From: Pseudomonas abietaniphila
GTDB lineage: Bacteria; Pseudomonadota; Gammaproteobacteria; Pseudomonadales; Pseudomonadaceae
Assembly (NCBI RefSeq): GCF_900100795.1
Contig: NZ_FNCO01000001.1
Location: 186,001 to 250,000 of the forward strand
Direction: 5' to 3'
Length of the DNA stretch: 64,000 bases
The stretch's first letter is position 1. Each line of letters opens with the position of its first letter. Below are positions 35,582 to 45,723 of this stretch, piece after piece. The notes under the pieces are model-generated. The model was not told the DNA's origin. It made no database searches and saw only the letters and a program-made list of their open reading frames with translations. The translations under genes and the position numbers were made by a program.

Positions 35582-36484
35582 ATGAAGGAACCAATCGGAT
35601 TTGAACGACTGAGCGGGATGATCGCATTCGCCCGCGCAGGCTCTCTGGGCAGCTACAGAGCGGCGGCCCGCTCGCTGTCCGTTTCACCCTCCGCGATCAG
35701 CAAAAGCATCCAGCGGCTTGAGCATCATTTCGGCGTGTCATTGTTCACCCGCACCACGCGCTCGCTGGTCTTCACCGCCGAAGGTCGCGATCTTCACGAG
35801 CGGGTGTTGCAGCTGTTGCGCCAGGCCGAAGAGATCGAGCAGGTGGCGAAGTCCGCGCGCTCCGAGCCGGCGGGCACGTTGAGGATCGCGACGTCACTTC
35901 CCATTGGGCTGCACGTGATAGCGCCCGTCATCACGGCGTTTCGGCAACGCCACCCCAAGGTGCTGCTCGACGTTCGGCTGAGTGACCAGATCGTCGACCT
36001 GATTGGCGAGGGCATTGATCTGGCGGTGAGGATTGGTGAGCTTTCGGACTCGTCCCTGTTGTCCCGCCGGCTCTTGCCGTACACCCTCTGCTGTTACGCT
36101 TCGCCGGATTATCTGGCCAGGTGCGGCACGCCTCAGCACCCCGATGATCTGGTGGAGCACGAGACGGTCAACCTGCGCTATCAAAGCACCGGCCAGACCT
36201 TGCGCTGGCCGTTTCGGGTGGGCGACAAGGAGATCGAGCGGCTGCCGTCATCGCCTGTCGTCCTGGATGCGAGCGAAGCCGTTCTGGCGGCCATCGCAGC
36301 GGGGGCGGGGATAGGCTTGGCGGCGAGCTTCATGGCCGCCCCGAGGGTGAGGCGACAGGAGCTGGTGCCTGTACTGTCCGAGTTCGCGGTGCATCGGCAC
36401 AACATCACCGCCATCTGGCCCGAGAGCCGTCGCAGTAATCCTGCGGTGCGCGCTTTTCTGGACATGCTGATCGAGCTTGGTTGA
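35582..36484 (+). CDS. LysR-family regulator
   Basis: The 300-residue LysR protein has the HTH at about residues 20-60 ([28 protein letters not shown]) and an inducer domain of the CrgA/DmlR-like group ([25 protein letters not shown]). It lies divergent from the quinone-oxidoreductase-like gene; such pairs commonly respond to oxidative or electrophile stress. The imperfect repeat TTGCAA-N4-TTTCAA lies 7 bases before its start. The inducer is not predictable. Confidence 0.88.
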   Translation: MKEPIGFERLSGMIAFARAGSLGSYRAAARSLSVSPSAISKSIQRLEHHFGVSLFTRTTRSLVFTAEGRDLHERVLQLLRQAEEIEQVAKSARSEPAGTLRIATSLPIGLHVIAPVITAFRQRHPKVLLDVRLSDQIVDLIGEGIDLAVRIGELSDSSLLSRRLLPYTLCCYASPDYLARCGTPQHPDDLVEHETVNLRYQSTGQTLRWPFRVGDKEIERLPSSPVVLDASEAVLAAIAAGAGIGLAASFMAAPRVRRQELVPVLSEFAVHRHNITAIWPESRRSNPAVRAFLDMLIELG

Positions 36485-36554
36485 GCCGGGATTTTTCAGA
36501 GCGCGGCGATACTCCCGCCTGCCGCAGCAGCCAGAAAAAAGAATAGAAGCATCG

Positions 36555-37496
36555 CTACTCTTCTTGATTGCCGAAAAAGCCGATCAACTCATCGGCTATC
36601 CGATTCGCAGCCTCTTCCGGCAGGTAATGGCCCGCGTTGAGGATCACATCACCCTGTACATCGGTGGCCAAGGCGCGCAGGACTTTGACGATATGATCGC
36701 CCACCCCTCGCTCTGCCCCCAGGGCCAATACCGGAATATTGAGCGGCGTTTCAGCGCGACGTCGGTTAGCGGCAACCCCTTCCGGTGACAGCGCTGACTG
36801 GTAGTACCCGGTGACCGCTTGCAATGCCCCGGGGGCGGCAAGCTGGCGCGCATAGACGGCAATGTCTTCAGGGGTAATGGTCCAGGGTTGCAGCGCCTTG
36901 GCCTTGTACAGCCAGGTCAGGAATGCCTGTTCGCGACCCGATATCAGCAATTGAGGAAGGTCGTCGAGTTGGTTGAACGCAAAATGCCAACTGCGCCGGT
37001 TGGCCTCGTCGGACGGCAAATCAGTGCGCGGCGCTGAAACGCCGGGAATCAGTGCGTCAAGCAACGCGACGCGCCGGATGTCTGCAGGCCAGTCCGCAGC
37101 CCACGCATAGGCAATCCAGGTGCCCACATCGTGCCCCGCAACATGGATCGGGCCTTCATCAAACAGGCCGATTTTTTCTGCAAACTGATGCAACTCAGTG
37201 GCGACGGTCCGCAGATCATAATTGCCTGCCGGCGCATCGCTTTCCCCCATGCCGCGGGGATCAACCGCAATCACTCGGTAACCGGCATCCACCAATTGGG
37301 GCATTACGTAACGCCATGCATACCAACTCTGCGGCCAGCCAGGTATCAGCAGAAGCGTCGGGCCTGCGCCGCCCTCGACGTAGTGAATATTGACTCCGCT
37401 GATCTGCGTACTTGCGTGGCGGAATCGCTGCCAGAAATCTGTGCGCACCATGAAATCCGTGCCCACATACGTTGGTTGTTCTGATCGAATCTTCAT
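36555..37496 (-). CDS. Alpha/beta hydrolase of the epoxide hydrolase/haloacid group
   Basis: The 313-residue hydrolase has the oxyanion motif PGWPQSW, and the nucleophile elbow is GHDVGTW. The nucleophile is therefore aspartate, as in epoxide hydrolases and haloalkane or fluoroacetate dehalogenases. The histidine is in NAGHYLPEEA. The ATG at 37496 follows GGGAGA; a TTG 12 bases upstream lies in that site. It is downstream of, and collinear with, a TetR gene, and both have the same 16-bp palindrome before their start. It is probably repressed by that TetR and induced by a reactive electrophile (inference). Confidence 0.88.
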   Translation of the reverse strand: MKIRSEQPTYVGTDFMVRTDFWQRFRHASTQISGVNIHYVEGGAGPTLLLIPGWPQSWYAWRYVMPQLVDAGYRVIAVDPRGMGESDAPAGNYDLRTVATELHQFAEKIGLFDEGPIHVAGHDVGTWIAYAWAADWPADIRRVALLDALIPGVSAPRTDLPSDEANRRSWHFAFNQLDDLPQLLISGREQAFLTWLYKAKALQPWTITPEDIAVYARQLAAPGALQAVTGYYQSALSPEGVAANRRRAETPLNIPVLALGAERGVGDHIVKVLRALATDVQGDVILNAGHYLPEEAANRIADELIGFFGNQEE

Positions 37497-37511
37497 GGTA
37501 TCTCCCAAAAT

Positions 37512-37527
37512 GGAATTGATCGTTTCC
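37512..37527. promoter_or_regulatory. TetR operator, hydrolase copy
   Basis: GGAATTGATCGTTTCC lies 15 bases before the hydrolase start. It differs in two bases from the copy before the TetR gene (38167-38182). The arms GGAA and TTCC are symmetric. Confidence 0.75.
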
Positions 37528-37542
37528 TAATTGACTAAATGT

Positions 37543-38154
37543 TTACTCCAGCAGTCCCATCAGTTCGTTCACCATTGCGAGCATCTGTTCGGTGTCTGAG
37601 CCCGTTTTGCCCACTACCCGCATGCCTTGCTGGAGGACCAAGAGCAGCTTTGCCAGATTCGGGGCATCAAGCTCCTCACGAACGGAGCCATCTGACTGAC
37701 CTTCCTCGATCAGGCGGCGGAGCTGGGCTTCTCGCCTGTCCTGCTGCGCGCCGATCAAGCGTGCAATCTCGCTATCAGCCCGCGAAAGCTCAACCGCGGT
37801 TTCGACGACCAGGCATCCTGTGCGGCCTGCAGCCTCGCAACTGAGGTGCGCGTAGTGAATGAGCAGCGCTTCGATTTTGTCGCGTCCAGAGCGCTTGCTC
37901 TCCAGGCAGGCGGCAATCGCCTCTGCCCGTCGGGTCAAATAGCGATCAAGTGCTGCCAGAAAAAGGCCGCGTTTGTCGCCCCAGGCCTTGTAGATGCTGC
38001 CCGACGTCAGGCCCAGGCACGTGTTCAAGTCCGAGATCGAGGTGCCGTGAAACCCATATTCACTGAAGCGTGTAATCGCTTTGTCCAGCGCCGCGTCGGT
38101 GTCAAATTCACGCGGCCGACCTGGCCGGACGGAGAAGTCATTTTTCGTAGTCAT
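37543..38154 (-). CDS. TetR-family repressor
   Basis: The 203-residue regulator has an N-terminal HTH (ALDKAITRFSEYGFHGTSIS, then LGLTSGSIYKAWGDKRGLF) and a C-terminal ligand domain with two cysteines near residues 88 and 95. The start at 38154 (MTTKNDFSVRPGRP) leaves the operator outside the gene; the longer frame would start within it. An identical-type palindrome sits before its own start and before the downstream hydrolase, so it should repress both. The ligand is unknown. Confidence 0.88.
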   Translation of the reverse strand: MTTKNDFSVRPGRPREFDTDAALDKAITRFSEYGFHGTSISDLNTCLGLTSGSIYKAWGDKRGLFLAALDRYLTRRAEAIAACLESKRSGRDKIEALLIHYAHLSCEAAGRTGCLVVETAVELSRADSEIARLIGAQQDRREAQLRRLIEEGQSDGSVREELDAPNLAKLLLVLQQGMRVVGKTGSDTEQMLAMVNELMGLLE

Positions 38155-38166
38155 GGCGCGAGTATA

Positions 38167-38182
38167 GGAATCAATCGTTTCC
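38167..38182. promoter_or_regulatory. TetR operator, repressor copy
   Basis: GGAATCAATCGTTTCC lies 12 bases before the TetR start and matches the copy at 37512-37527 in 14 of 16 positions. Confidence 0.75.
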
Positions 38183-38223
38183 AAATAAAGGGCTGAGGAT
38201 AAAAAACCTGTGTTTAATCCATC

Positions 38224-38311
38224 AAGGGCTGGTCACGTCCCTCCTTGAGGCCAGCCCTTGTGGCTTTGATAACTCGCGATAATCCGGCAGGATCTTTGAC
38301 CGGATCCTGCC
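38224..38311 (-). terminator. Two tandem stem-loops after the carboxypeptidase gene
   Basis: One stem is GGCAGGATC/GATCCTGCC (38286-38294 with 38303-38311). The other is AAGGGCTGG/CCAGCCCTT (38224-38232 with 38251-38259). They lie between the carboxypeptidase stop and the TetR promoter on the minus strand. Neither has a direct T run, though TTTTTT follows about 17 bases later. Confidence 0.6.
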
Positions 38312-38324
38312 AGCTGGCATTGGC

Positions 38325-39509
38325 TTATTGGTCCGATTCTCCTTGTCCGAACATGTTCAGGAAGAACAGCCGCACGGTGTCCCAGGTCCGCTTCCACCAG
38401 CCGCCCTCAGGCGCTTCTTCCAGGGCGATCAAAGGCCGCGTCGCCAGTTTCTTATCGCCGTCGTACAGGTCCAGGCTGCCGACCACGGTGCCCATGGCGA
38501 TGGGGGCGACGAGAGGGTGGTCGATGTTGAAGCGGAGATCGACTTTGCGATTCCGGTCCTTTGGCAGGGTCAGGGAAATATCATCCAGCGACCCTACGGG
38601 CAGCGTCCGGTCTTCGCCTTTCCAGAGCATCGGGTTGGACAGGACCTGAGCCGCCTTCACATAGGTTTGGGTGTCGAAGAAGCGAAAGCCGTAGCTCAGC
38701 AGTTTTTCAGCGTCATTGGCGCGATTTTTCATCGAGGTGGAGCCAAATACTGCCGTGATCAATCGATGACCGTCGCGCAGGGCAGAGGTGACCATACAAT
38801 AGCCCGCTGCCTCGGTATGCCCGGTTTTCAGGCCGTCCACGGACTCGTCCCGCCACAACAGCAGATTGCGATTGGGTTGGCGTATCCCGTTCCAGGTGAA
38901 GTGCTTTTGTTTATACAGCGGGTAGTAAGCGGACTCGTCGTTGATGATCGCCCGAGCGAGCTTCGCCATGTCCAGCGCTGAGGAATAGTGATCTGGCGCG
39001 GGCAGGCCGGTCGGGTTCAGGAAGTGCGTGTCGTCGAGCCCCAGCCGCTTTGCCGTTGCGTTCATCAAGCCGGCGAAACTGGTTTCATCGCCAGCGATGT
39101 GCTCGGCGAGCGCGACGCTGGCGTCATTGCCCGAGTCGATGACGATCCCGCGCAACAGGTCATGGACCGCCACCTTGCTTCGCGGATCGAGGAACATGCG
39201 CGAGCCCTCGGTGTGCCAGGCGTTTTCACTGATGGTGACTTCATCGTCGGATCGCAATCGGCCGCTCTGTATCTCGTTGGTCGCGACGTACACCGTCATC
39301 AATTTGGTCAGGCTGGCAGGGGGCAGGTGTTCATTTGCATCATGGCTGGTGATCACGTCCCCGCTGCCTGCATCCATCAGCACCCAGGATTTTGCATGAA
39401 GCTGAGGCGCCGAAGGTGTCATGGGGCCTGAGGGAACGGGAGCGGCGAACACTGTCGGCCAGTGAGTCAACGCAAGAGTCAGGACGAGCCGTGGGGTCAG
39501 GTGTTTCAC
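38325..39509 (-). CDS. D-alanyl-D-alanine carboxypeptidase (PBP5/6 type)
   Basis: This serine D,D-carboxypeptidase trims the terminal D-alanine of peptidoglycan stem peptides. The penicillin-binding motifs are SxxK in PPASLTKLM, SGN in IDSGNDAS and KTG in LKTGHT. A signal peptide is at the N-terminus and an amphipathic C-terminal helix (KRTWDTVRLFFLNMF) for membrane attachment. The GTG start at 39509 gives 394 residues and a clean signal peptide; a TTG 36 bases upstream is possible. It is transcribed alone and ends at two stem-loops. A two-component system follows upstream on the same strand. Confidence 0.93.
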   Translation of the reverse strand: MKHLTPRLVLTLALTHWPTVFAAPVPSGPMTPSAPQLHAKSWVLMDAGSGDVITSHDANEHLPPASLTKLMTVYVATNEIQSGRLRSDDEVTISENAWHTEGSRMFLDPRSKVAVHDLLRGIVIDSGNDASVALAEHIAGDETSFAGLMNATAKRLGLDDTHFLNPTGLPAPDHYSSALDMAKLARAIINDESAYYPLYKQKHFTWNGIRQPNRNLLLWRDESVDGLKTGHTEAAGYCMVTSALRDGHRLITAVFGSTSMKNRANDAEKLLSYGFRFFDTQTYVKAAQVLSNPMLWKGEDRTLPVGSLDDISLTLPKDRNRKVDLRFNIDHPLVAPIAMGTVVGSLDLYDGDKKLATRPLIALEEAPEGGWWKRTWDTVRLFFLNMFGQGESDQ

Positions 39510-39594
39510 GAACAGAAAGCCTTGGTTAGACGCGAGGTGCGACAACCTAGATCAGCGCAAAAACAGCGACCAATTAAGCAGGGTTAAGAAAAGT

Positions 39595-40995
39595 TTAAGA
39601 AGCGCCGTGCCGAGCATCGTGCAGAGGACATTCGAGTGTCACTCGGGTACCGCGTCCGTCGACGCCTGCTTTGATGTCCAGCCCGAATCCGTGGAGTCGG
39701 GCAATCGCAGCCACCAGTGACAAGCCGAGCCCGTTGCCCGGTTGCTGCCGGGACTGATCGCCGCGGTAGAGACGTCGGGTCACACTGTTGCGTTCGTGGT
39801 GCGGGATGCCTGGGCCGTTGTCCTGCACCTCGATACTCAGGCTGTGCTCCTTTCGCACGCAGCGCAGGCAGATGTGGCCTCCCGGTTGAGTGAATTTGAT
39901 CGCGTTGTCCATCAGGTTCACCAACGCCTCGAACAGCAGAGAGGTATCACCCTCCAGCATTGGGCATTCATCAGGCGTCTGCAGGATCAATTGCTGGTGT
40001 TTCTCATGGGCAAGCGGCTCATAAAACTCGTGAGCCTGCTTTAGCAGCCGCGCGGGCTGAAATGCTTCGAAGGCCGAGCGCCGTCGGGTGTCCTCCAGCT
40101 CAGATATTCGAAGCAGGCCCTGAAAGCGCGACATGATCGATTCGCTTTCCTCCAGTGCCAGGTTCAGCGTATCGACATGGGCCTGCTGCAGCGGCAGTTT
40201 TTGCAGCTGATACAGGCGGGCCCGCAACCGGGTCAGTGGGGTTCGCAGGTCATGGGCAATGCCGTCACACACACCTTTGACCTCCAGCATCAGTTGCTCG
40301 ATGTGTTCGAGCATGGTGTTGACGGCGCTGGCCAGCATGTCGAGTTCATCGCGGCGGGCCGAGAGCGGCAGCCGCTCACGCAGGTTGCCCGATACGATGC
40401 GTTCGGTGCTGCGCTGCAACCGCTCCACGCGCCTGATGGGGCGTCTTCGCAACAGGCGCCAGCCGATCAGCCCCGGCACCAGCGTCAGCGACAACCCCCA
40501 GAACAGGGCCTGCCCGATAATGCCTCCCACGGCGGAGATCGAGCCTCCGTCGCGCGCGAGGATCAGGATCCTGCCATCCGCGCGATCCAGCCGCAGTGCA
40601 TAGCTGCTGCGGGTTTCTTCATTGGGCAACGCGATGCTTAAACCGCGCTCCAGATAATGCACCTGTCCATCGTCGGGAAGGTTGGAGCGCAATTTGAGCA
40701 AGTCACCGGTCAGGTGGGCGCCGTTGGCTTCGAACAACCCGTAAGCATCGATGCCCGGCGTGGAGTACACCTCACTTCCGGCGAGCTCGGACACCAGCGC
40801 CGCATCGCTGACTTTTTGATAATAATGCGCGCGTTGCATCAGCGTTCGCTCGGCCACGGTGCCCAGGTAGCGCGTGATCTCCCAGTACAGTACTCCGGTG
40901 AAAACGGCACCCCAGGCCACGAAGAACAACGCATACAGACCGATCAGACGGCTGCCGCTGGACCGCCAGCGTTCAGTCCTTGTCGACGAGGACAT
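39595..40995 (-). CDS. Sensor histidine kinase
   Basis: The 466-residue inner-membrane kinase has two membrane helices (about residues 16-38 and 155-180) flanking a periplasmic sensor. A HAMP domain is followed by the H-box GIAHDLRTPLTRLRARL and the ATPase motifs LMDNAIKF (N box), DNGPGIP (G1) and GNGLGLSLV (G2). It is translated from within the response regulator end (23-base overlap). The start at 40995 follows TCAGG. The signal is unknown; the neighbouring ModA-like periplasmic protein (41808) could be part of its regulon. Confidence 0.92.
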   Translation of the reverse strand: MSSSTRTERWRSSGSRLIGLYALFFVAWGAVFTGVLYWEITRYLGTVAERTLMQRAHYYQKVSDAALVSELAGSEVYSTPGIDAYGLFEANGAHLTGDLLKLRSNLPDDGQVHYLERGLSIALPNEETRSSYALRLDRADGRILILARDGGSISAVGGIIGQALFWGLSLTLVPGLIGWRLLRRRPIRRVERLQRSTERIVSGNLRERLPLSARRDELDMLASAVNTMLEHIEQLMLEVKGVCDGIAHDLRTPLTRLRARLYQLQKLPLQQAHVDTLNLALEESESIMSRFQGLLRISELEDTRRRSAFEAFQPARLLKQAHEFYEPLAHEKHQQLILQTPDECPMLEGDTSLLFEALVNLMDNAIKFTQPGGHICLRCVRKEHSLSIEVQDNGPGIPHHERNSVTRRLYRGDQSRQQPGNGLGLSLVAAIARLHGFGLDIKAGVDGRGTRVTLECPLHDARHGAS

Positions 40996-41650
40996 AGCCT
41001 GACCCACGAATCGTCTGGATGGCGGGCGCGCCCGGTCCTTCTATTTTTTTACGCAAGCGCGCGAGGTGCACCTCGATGATGTTGGTGCCGGGATCGAAGT
41101 GGTAACCCCAGACTTCCTGGAACAACATGGTGCGCGTGACCAACTGACCGGCGTTGCGCATCAGGTAGGTCAGCAGTTTGAATTCGGTGGGAAGCAGCGC
41201 GATTGCCTGACCGTCAAGCGTCACCGTCTGGGCAATCAGGTTCATCTGCAGCCCGCCGAAGCGCAGGCAATGTTCCGTTTCACCGGGCGCCGGGTCACGA
41301 AGCAGCACCTCGAGGCGCGCAATCATTTCGATCATCGAGAACGGTTTGGTCAGGTAGTCGTCGCCACCGGAGCGCAGACCTCGAACCCGCTCGTCGACGT
41401 CCGACAGGGCGCTGATCATCAGCACCGGGGTCTGAATGGACAACTGCCGCAGCGTGCTGACGATTGTCAGTCCGTCAAAATCGGGCAGCATGCGATCCAG
41501 GGTAATGACGTCATGGCCTCCTGCGATGGCCAGCGCGAGACCGTCGCGTCCGTTGTCCGCCCATTGAGCCTGGAAGCCATGGGCGTCAAGCTCGGTCATG
41601 ATGGCGTGTGCGGTGACTTCGTCGTCCTCGATGACTAACGCACGATTCAT
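40973..41650 (-). CDS. OmpR/PhoB-family response regulator
   Basis: The 225-residue regulator has a receiver domain (IEDDE at residues 7-11, phosphorylated aspartate in TLDRMLPD, conserved lysine in LTKPF). A C-terminal winged helix (LLPTEFKLLTYLMRNAGQLVTR, then VHLARLRKKIE) binds DNA. The start at 41650 (MNRALVIEDDE) follows GGAG; the longer frame adds 15 residues without support. It forms an operon with the downstream kinase. The divergent ModA-like gene 157 bases away is a candidate target. Confidence 0.93.
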   Translation of the reverse strand: MNRALVIEDDEVTAHAIMTELDAHGFQAQWADNGRDGLALAIAGGHDVITLDRMLPDFDGLTIVSTLRQLSIQTPVLMISALSDVDERVRGLRSGGDDYLTKPFSMIEMIARLEVLLRDPAPGETEHCLRFGGLQMNLIAQTVTLDGQAIALLPTEFKLLTYLMRNAGQLVTRTMLFQEVWGYHFDPGTNIIEVHLARLRKKIEGPGAPAIQTIRGSGYVLVDKD

Positions 41651-41807
41651 TCTGAACTCCAGAGTGGGGGGCGTACATTCTAACGGCAGGCGCAAGGTGG
41701 GCCGGTACGTTTGTCCGTTAAAGTAAATTTTTCTTAACGCGGGTTAACACGGGGGAGGTGGAACGCTGCTTTAGCGTGAAGGTTTTCCGGACGAGGATTC
41801 GCCTGCC

Positions 41808-42596
41808 ATGCACCCGTGCTTCAGACCCGTTTTGCTGACCTGCCTTCTTCTTTGCAACGGCCTGAGCCACGCCGCCGACAAGCCCGCAGAAGGTCCAGTG
41901 ACCCTGAGGTTGCTCTGCTCCAGCGGTTTCATCGGTGCGGCTCAGGCCATCGCGCCTGACTACGAAAAAGGCCGCGCTATTCACCTGGACATCATCAAGG
42001 CGCCGCCCGCTGGCGTGACGCTGGCCGATACGTTTGAGCCCGCGCCCAGTCCCGGTGCGTTTGACCTGGTGCTGACCGACCGGGTGTCCATGGACCGACT
42101 GGTTGCGCAACGCAGGGTGGATCCGGCCACCCGCGTTGATCTTGGACAGTCGTTGATCGCCATGGCAGTCAGGGACGGCGCTCAGAAGCCCAGGATTGAC
42201 ACCGTTGATGCCCTGCGCGAGGCGCTGATGAACGCCGAGTCTGTCGCTTACGCCAACAGTCCCACAGGCATGTACCTTTCACATTGGCTGTTCCCGCGGA
42301 TGGAGCTTGATCAGAACTTTGTGCTCAAAAGCAGGGCCATCTCCACCGAACCCGTCGGCAATGCCGTGGCGCGCGGTGATGTTCAACTGGGGTTTCAGCA
42401 GTTGAGTGAACTCAAAGCCGCGCCCGGCATTGATATTGTGGGCTTGATCCCCGACAACGTGCAGCAGATGGTCTTGTACTCCGGTGCCGTCATGAAGGGC
42501 AGCCCTCATCCCATGGAAGCCAAGACGTTACTCGACTACATGACGTCTTCACAGGGGCGGGCAGTGATACAGGAGAGTGGGCTGCAACCGTTCTAG
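41808..42596 (+). CDS. ModA-like periplasmic substrate-binding protein
   Basis: The 262-residue protein has a signal peptide (residues 1-22, SHA cleavage) and the molybdate-binding-protein-like layout LRLLCSSGFIGAAQAIAPDYEK, then SVAYANSPTGMYLSHWL and the C-terminal LDYMTSSQGRAVIQESGL. It has no ABC permease or ATPase genes beside it, so it may bind an anion or organic acid for signalling rather than transport. It is divergent from the two-component system, which hints at a sensor relationship (inference). Confidence 0.85.
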   Translation: MHPCFRPVLLTCLLLCNGLSHAADKPAEGPVTLRLLCSSGFIGAAQAIAPDYEKGRAIHLDIIKAPPAGVTLADTFEPAPSPGAFDLVLTDRVSMDRLVAQRRVDPATRVDLGQSLIAMAVRDGAQKPRIDTVDALREALMNAESVAYANSPTGMYLSHWLFPRMELDQNFVLKSRAISTEPVGNAVARGDVQLGFQQLSELKAAPGIDIVGLIPDNVQQMVLYSGAVMKGSPHPMEAKTLLDYMTSSQGRAVIQESGLQPF

Positions 42597-42907
42597 TGTT
42601 CGCTCATGCTTTTCGTGAAGGCTGTCTCCTTCCATGCATTTCCCTCCCTGTCATTGACGTCGTTGCGGTGTGACCGAGTGCCCGGCAAGCAGGCGGCCGT
42701 GATCGGGTAGGTAATCCGACAGGCTGTTTCTGAGCCGGCTGCTGTCCGTCGCACGCTTGCTTCGGGGTGATGCTTGATGGGGTCTTTTCTGAGAAACTGA
42801 CTTCCGTCCGTGTCGATAAGAAAGCGTCGCGCCACGGCATCTGTTTTCCCCGCCTTCAACCTGAACCAGACCGCCGGACAAGATTCTCTGGCCGTTGGGA
42901 GATCTGT
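42597..42907. other. Intergenic region with no identified feature
   Basis: This 311-base stretch lies between the ModA-like gene and the hybrid kinase. No gene, terminator with a T run, or clear palindrome was found. An ATG at 42767 opens a longer frame of the kinase but lacks a ribosome site, and its added residues look non-coding. Confidence 0.5.
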
Positions 42908-45547
42908 TTGCCGACTGTTCCGATGAACCCCGTCATTGATGACCGTTTGTCTCATGTGCTGAATGCCAGTGAAAGGCTGGTCAGAGCGGCGTCGGTGGAC
43001 GAGGTCGTCGATGTGTTGCGAGACACGGCGCGTGCCACGGTGGGCGCGGAGGGCATTGCAGTCGTTATCGAAAATGACGGCCGCTGTGCTTACGTGGCTG
43101 AAGATGCCGTCTCTGCGCTTTGGCAAGGCCAGAGCTTTCTCGTCGATCAGTGCATTTCGGGGTGGGCGATGCGTCACCGCGAGACGGTGGTGATCCCTGA
43201 CGTCAGGCTCGATCCGCGAGTCCCGCAGGATGCCTATGCACCCACGTTCGTCCGCAGCCTGGTGATGGTGCCCATAGGCAGACCTGTCCCCGTTGCAGCG
43301 CTGGGGGCTTACTGGTCGCAGGTTCGTGATCACGATTGCGATACGATCGAGCGCCTGGAAAGTCTGGCGCGGCTGGCCACGATCGCCATCGAAAACGCTC
43401 GCCTCACCCAAGCGCGCAATCGCGAGGCCGCGCTTGGGGCTGCGCAGAACCGCATCCTGGAACTGGCGGTACAAGAGACCGCCCTGAGCGTCACGCTGGA
43501 CGCGATCGTCCGCGAGGTGGAGGACCTGTCCACCTCCCGTTTCCTGGGAAGTGTCCTGCTCCTGACCGAGGACGGTCGCCACGTGGAGCATTGCGCCGGC
43601 CCAAGCTTGCCGGGTGCCTATATCGATGCTGTCAAAGGCATCACCGTTGGGCCGCACTCTGAGGCCTTGGGCACCGAGCCGTTGGGTCATGCTCCGGTGC
43701 TCATTTGCGACAGTTCAGGCGATCCGCTCTGGGGCGAGTTGCGTCAGCTGGCTATCAGACAGGGGCTGCACCTCTGCTGGTCAATCCCGATTCGTTCGAT
43801 GCAAGGCGCTGTGCTCGGCGCTTTCGTCATGTACCACCAAGGGCCGCGTGAGCCGTTGTCCGCGGATATTGAGATCATTGATTTCGTGGTGCACACGGTC
43901 GGGCTTGTCGCACTCCGCGCTCGAGCGGACTCCGCGAACCGGATCAGCGAGGCGAGACTGCGCCTGGCGGTTGACCATGCGGATGTGGGTTTCTGGGACG
44001 TGGATTTCGTGCGCAACACGCTGATCTGGCCATCGCAGACGAAAGCGATGTTCGGCATCTCGGCTGACGTGCCCGTCACGCTGCAAGACTTCTATGACGG
44101 TTTGCACCCCGAGGACAGGGACGCAACCATTGAAGCCTTCACGGCGGCCGTTGACCCTGAACGCCGCGCGCTGTACGAAGTCGACTACCGCACGATTGGC
44201 CGCGAAGACGGCATCGTTCGCTGGGTGGCGGCCAAGGGCCGGGGCGTGTTCGATACGGCCGGCCGCTGCTTGCGCGTGACCGGCACTGCGATCGAAATCA
44301 CCCCGCGCAAGGTCGCCGAGGAGAAACTGCGAGAGCTCAATGCCACCCTTGAAGGAAGGGTTGCGCAAGCCATTGCCGAACGGGAAGAGGCGCAAAAAGC
44401 GCTGCGTCAAAGCCAGAAGATGGAAGCGATGGGGCAGCTTACCGGCGGTGTGGCCCACGATTTCAACAACCTGCTCACACCCATTGTCGGCACCCTCGAC
44501 ATGCTTCAGCGACGAGGCGTAGGCGGCGAACGGGAGCAGCGGCTGATTTCTGGCGCGGTGCAATCGGCTGAACGTGCAAAGACCCTTGTGCAACGGTTGC
44601 TTGCCTTCGCACGGCGTCAACCGCTGCGCACGGTTCCCGTCGACGTGGCGAAGCTGGTGGGCGATATGGGCGATCTCGTGGCCAGCACGACGGGGCCGCA
44701 AATCAAGGTGGTCATCGATGTGCCAGAGGATCTGCCTGCGGCCATTGCAGATTTGAATCAGCTCGAAATGGCCCTTCTCAATCTTTCCGTGAACGCGCGC
44801 GACGCGATGCTTGAGGGCGGGACGATGCGCATCTCTGCCAGCACCGAGCGGGTCGGCACGGGTCACCGTTCCAAGCTTGGGGCGGGCGACTACCTGTGTC
44901 TGTCCGTCGCGGACACCGGCATTGGCATGGACGCGGCGACGCTGGCTCGCGCCGTGGAGCCATTCTTTTCCACCAAGGGCGTTGGCAAAGGTACTGGCCT
45001 CGGCCTTTCGATGGTGCATGGGCTGGCATCGCAGTTGAACGGCGCACTCACGATTCAGAGCGCACCCGGTCTCGGCACAAACGTAGAACTCTGGCTGCCG
45101 CGCAGCATGACCGAGCCGGCACCGGCTTTGCGCATCGTGGACGCATTGGAGCCGCAGCTGACGAGTGGGCTTGCGCTGTTGGTCGATGATGAAGAACTGG
45201 TACGCACCAGTACAGCGTACATGCTGGCCGAACTGGGCTATGGCGTGATCGAGGCGGCGTCAGGCGAAGAAGCTCTTGGGCTGATGGAGGCCGGGGAGGC
45301 GTTCGACCTGCTTGTCACGGACCATCTGATGCCGGGCATAAACGGGACCGACCTGGCGAGGGTGGTTCGTACCTCCAGGCCAGGAACCCCGATCCTTCTC
45401 ATTTCCGGCTATGCAGAACGTGAGGGCCTTGACCCGGATCTTCCTCGGCTCACCAAGCCGTTTCGCAAGAATGAACTGGCGGCAAGCCTCTCGCAGCTGC
45501 GTGGCGAGTCTCGGGACGATTCTGCGGGCCAGACAGCAGCGCCTTGA
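42908..45547 (+). CDS. Hybrid histidine kinase (GAF-GAF-PAS-HisKA-HATPase-REC)
   Basis: The soluble kinase has two GAF-like domains, then a PAS domain ([15 protein letters not shown]). These are followed by a coiled coil, the H-box [18 protein letters not shown], ATPase motifs ([25 protein letters not shown]) and a C-terminal receiver with the aspartate in [10 protein letters not shown]. The H-box style HDFNNLL places it in the HWE-related/hybrid PAS group common in Pseudomonas. Start choice: TTG at 42908 has GGGAGA at 42897-42902; ATG at 42923 is a near alternative with weaker upstream sequence. The receiver may phosphorelay to an unlinked partner. No cognate regulator is adjacent; the HrpL-type gene follows 176 bases later. 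Confidence 0.88.
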   Translation: MPTVPMNPVIDDRLSHVLNASERLVRAASVDEVVDVLRDTARATVGAEGIAVVIENDGRCAYVAEDAVSALWQGQSFLVDQCISGWAMRHRETVVIPDVRLDPRVPQDAYAPTFVRSLVMVPIGRPVPVAALGAYWSQVRDHDCDTIERLESLARLATIAIENARLTQARNREAALGAAQNRILELAVQETALSVTLDAIVREVEDLSTSRFLGSVLLLTEDGRHVEHCAGPSLPGAYIDAVKGITVGPHSEALGTEPLGHAPVLICDSSGDPLWGELRQLAIRQGLHLCWSIPIRSMQGAVLGAFVMYHQGPREPLSADIEIIDFVVHTVGLVALRARADSANRISEARLRLAVDHADVGFWDVDFVRNTLIWPSQTKAMFGISADVPVTLQDFYDGLHPEDRDATIEAFTAAVDPERRALYEVDYRTIGREDGIVRWVAAKGRGVFDTAGRCLRVTGTAIEITPRKVAEEKLRELNATLEGRVAQAIAEREEAQKALRQSQKMEAMGQLTGGVAHDFNNLLTPIVGTLDMLQRRGVGGEREQRLISGAVQSAERAKTLVQRLLAFARRQPLRTVPVDVAKLVGDMGDLVASTTGPQIKVVIDVPEDLPAAIADLNQLEMALLNLSVNARDAMLEGGTMRISASTERVGTGHRSKLGAGDYLCLSVADTGIGMDAATLARAVEPFFSTKGVGKGTGLGLSMVHGLASQLNGALTIQSAPGLGTNVELWLPRSMTEPAPALRIVDALEPQLTSGLALLVDDEELVRTSTAYMLAELGYGVIEAASGEEALGLMEAGEAFDLLVTDHLMPGINGTDLARVVRTSRPGTPILLISGYAEREGLDPDLPRLTKPFRKNELAASLSQLRGESRDDSAGQTAAP

Positions 45548-45632
45548 TCGGCGCCTTTAGCGCAACGCGGCCGTGGGACAGGAGGCGAGTCATCATCCTG
45601 AAACACAACCGTCAAATACCGACGTTTGCACC

Positions 45633-45661
45633 GGAACCGGAATGACGCGGTAGGCCACACA
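45633..45661 (+). promoter_or_regulatory. Hrp box (HrpL sigma-factor promoter)
   Basis: GGAACC-N16-CCACACA fits the HrpL promoter consensus GGAACC-N15/16-CCACnnA exactly. It ends 62 bases before the ATG at 45724, a normal distance. HrpL is the ECF sigma factor of the type III secretion system in the P. syringae group. It is the only such box found outside coding sequence in this window. Confidence 0.92.
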
Positions 45662-45723
45662 CCTCTTTGAATAACCATTGCGGTTAGCAGCGATGCATCC
45701 GTATTACCAAAGAGGACTTCACC

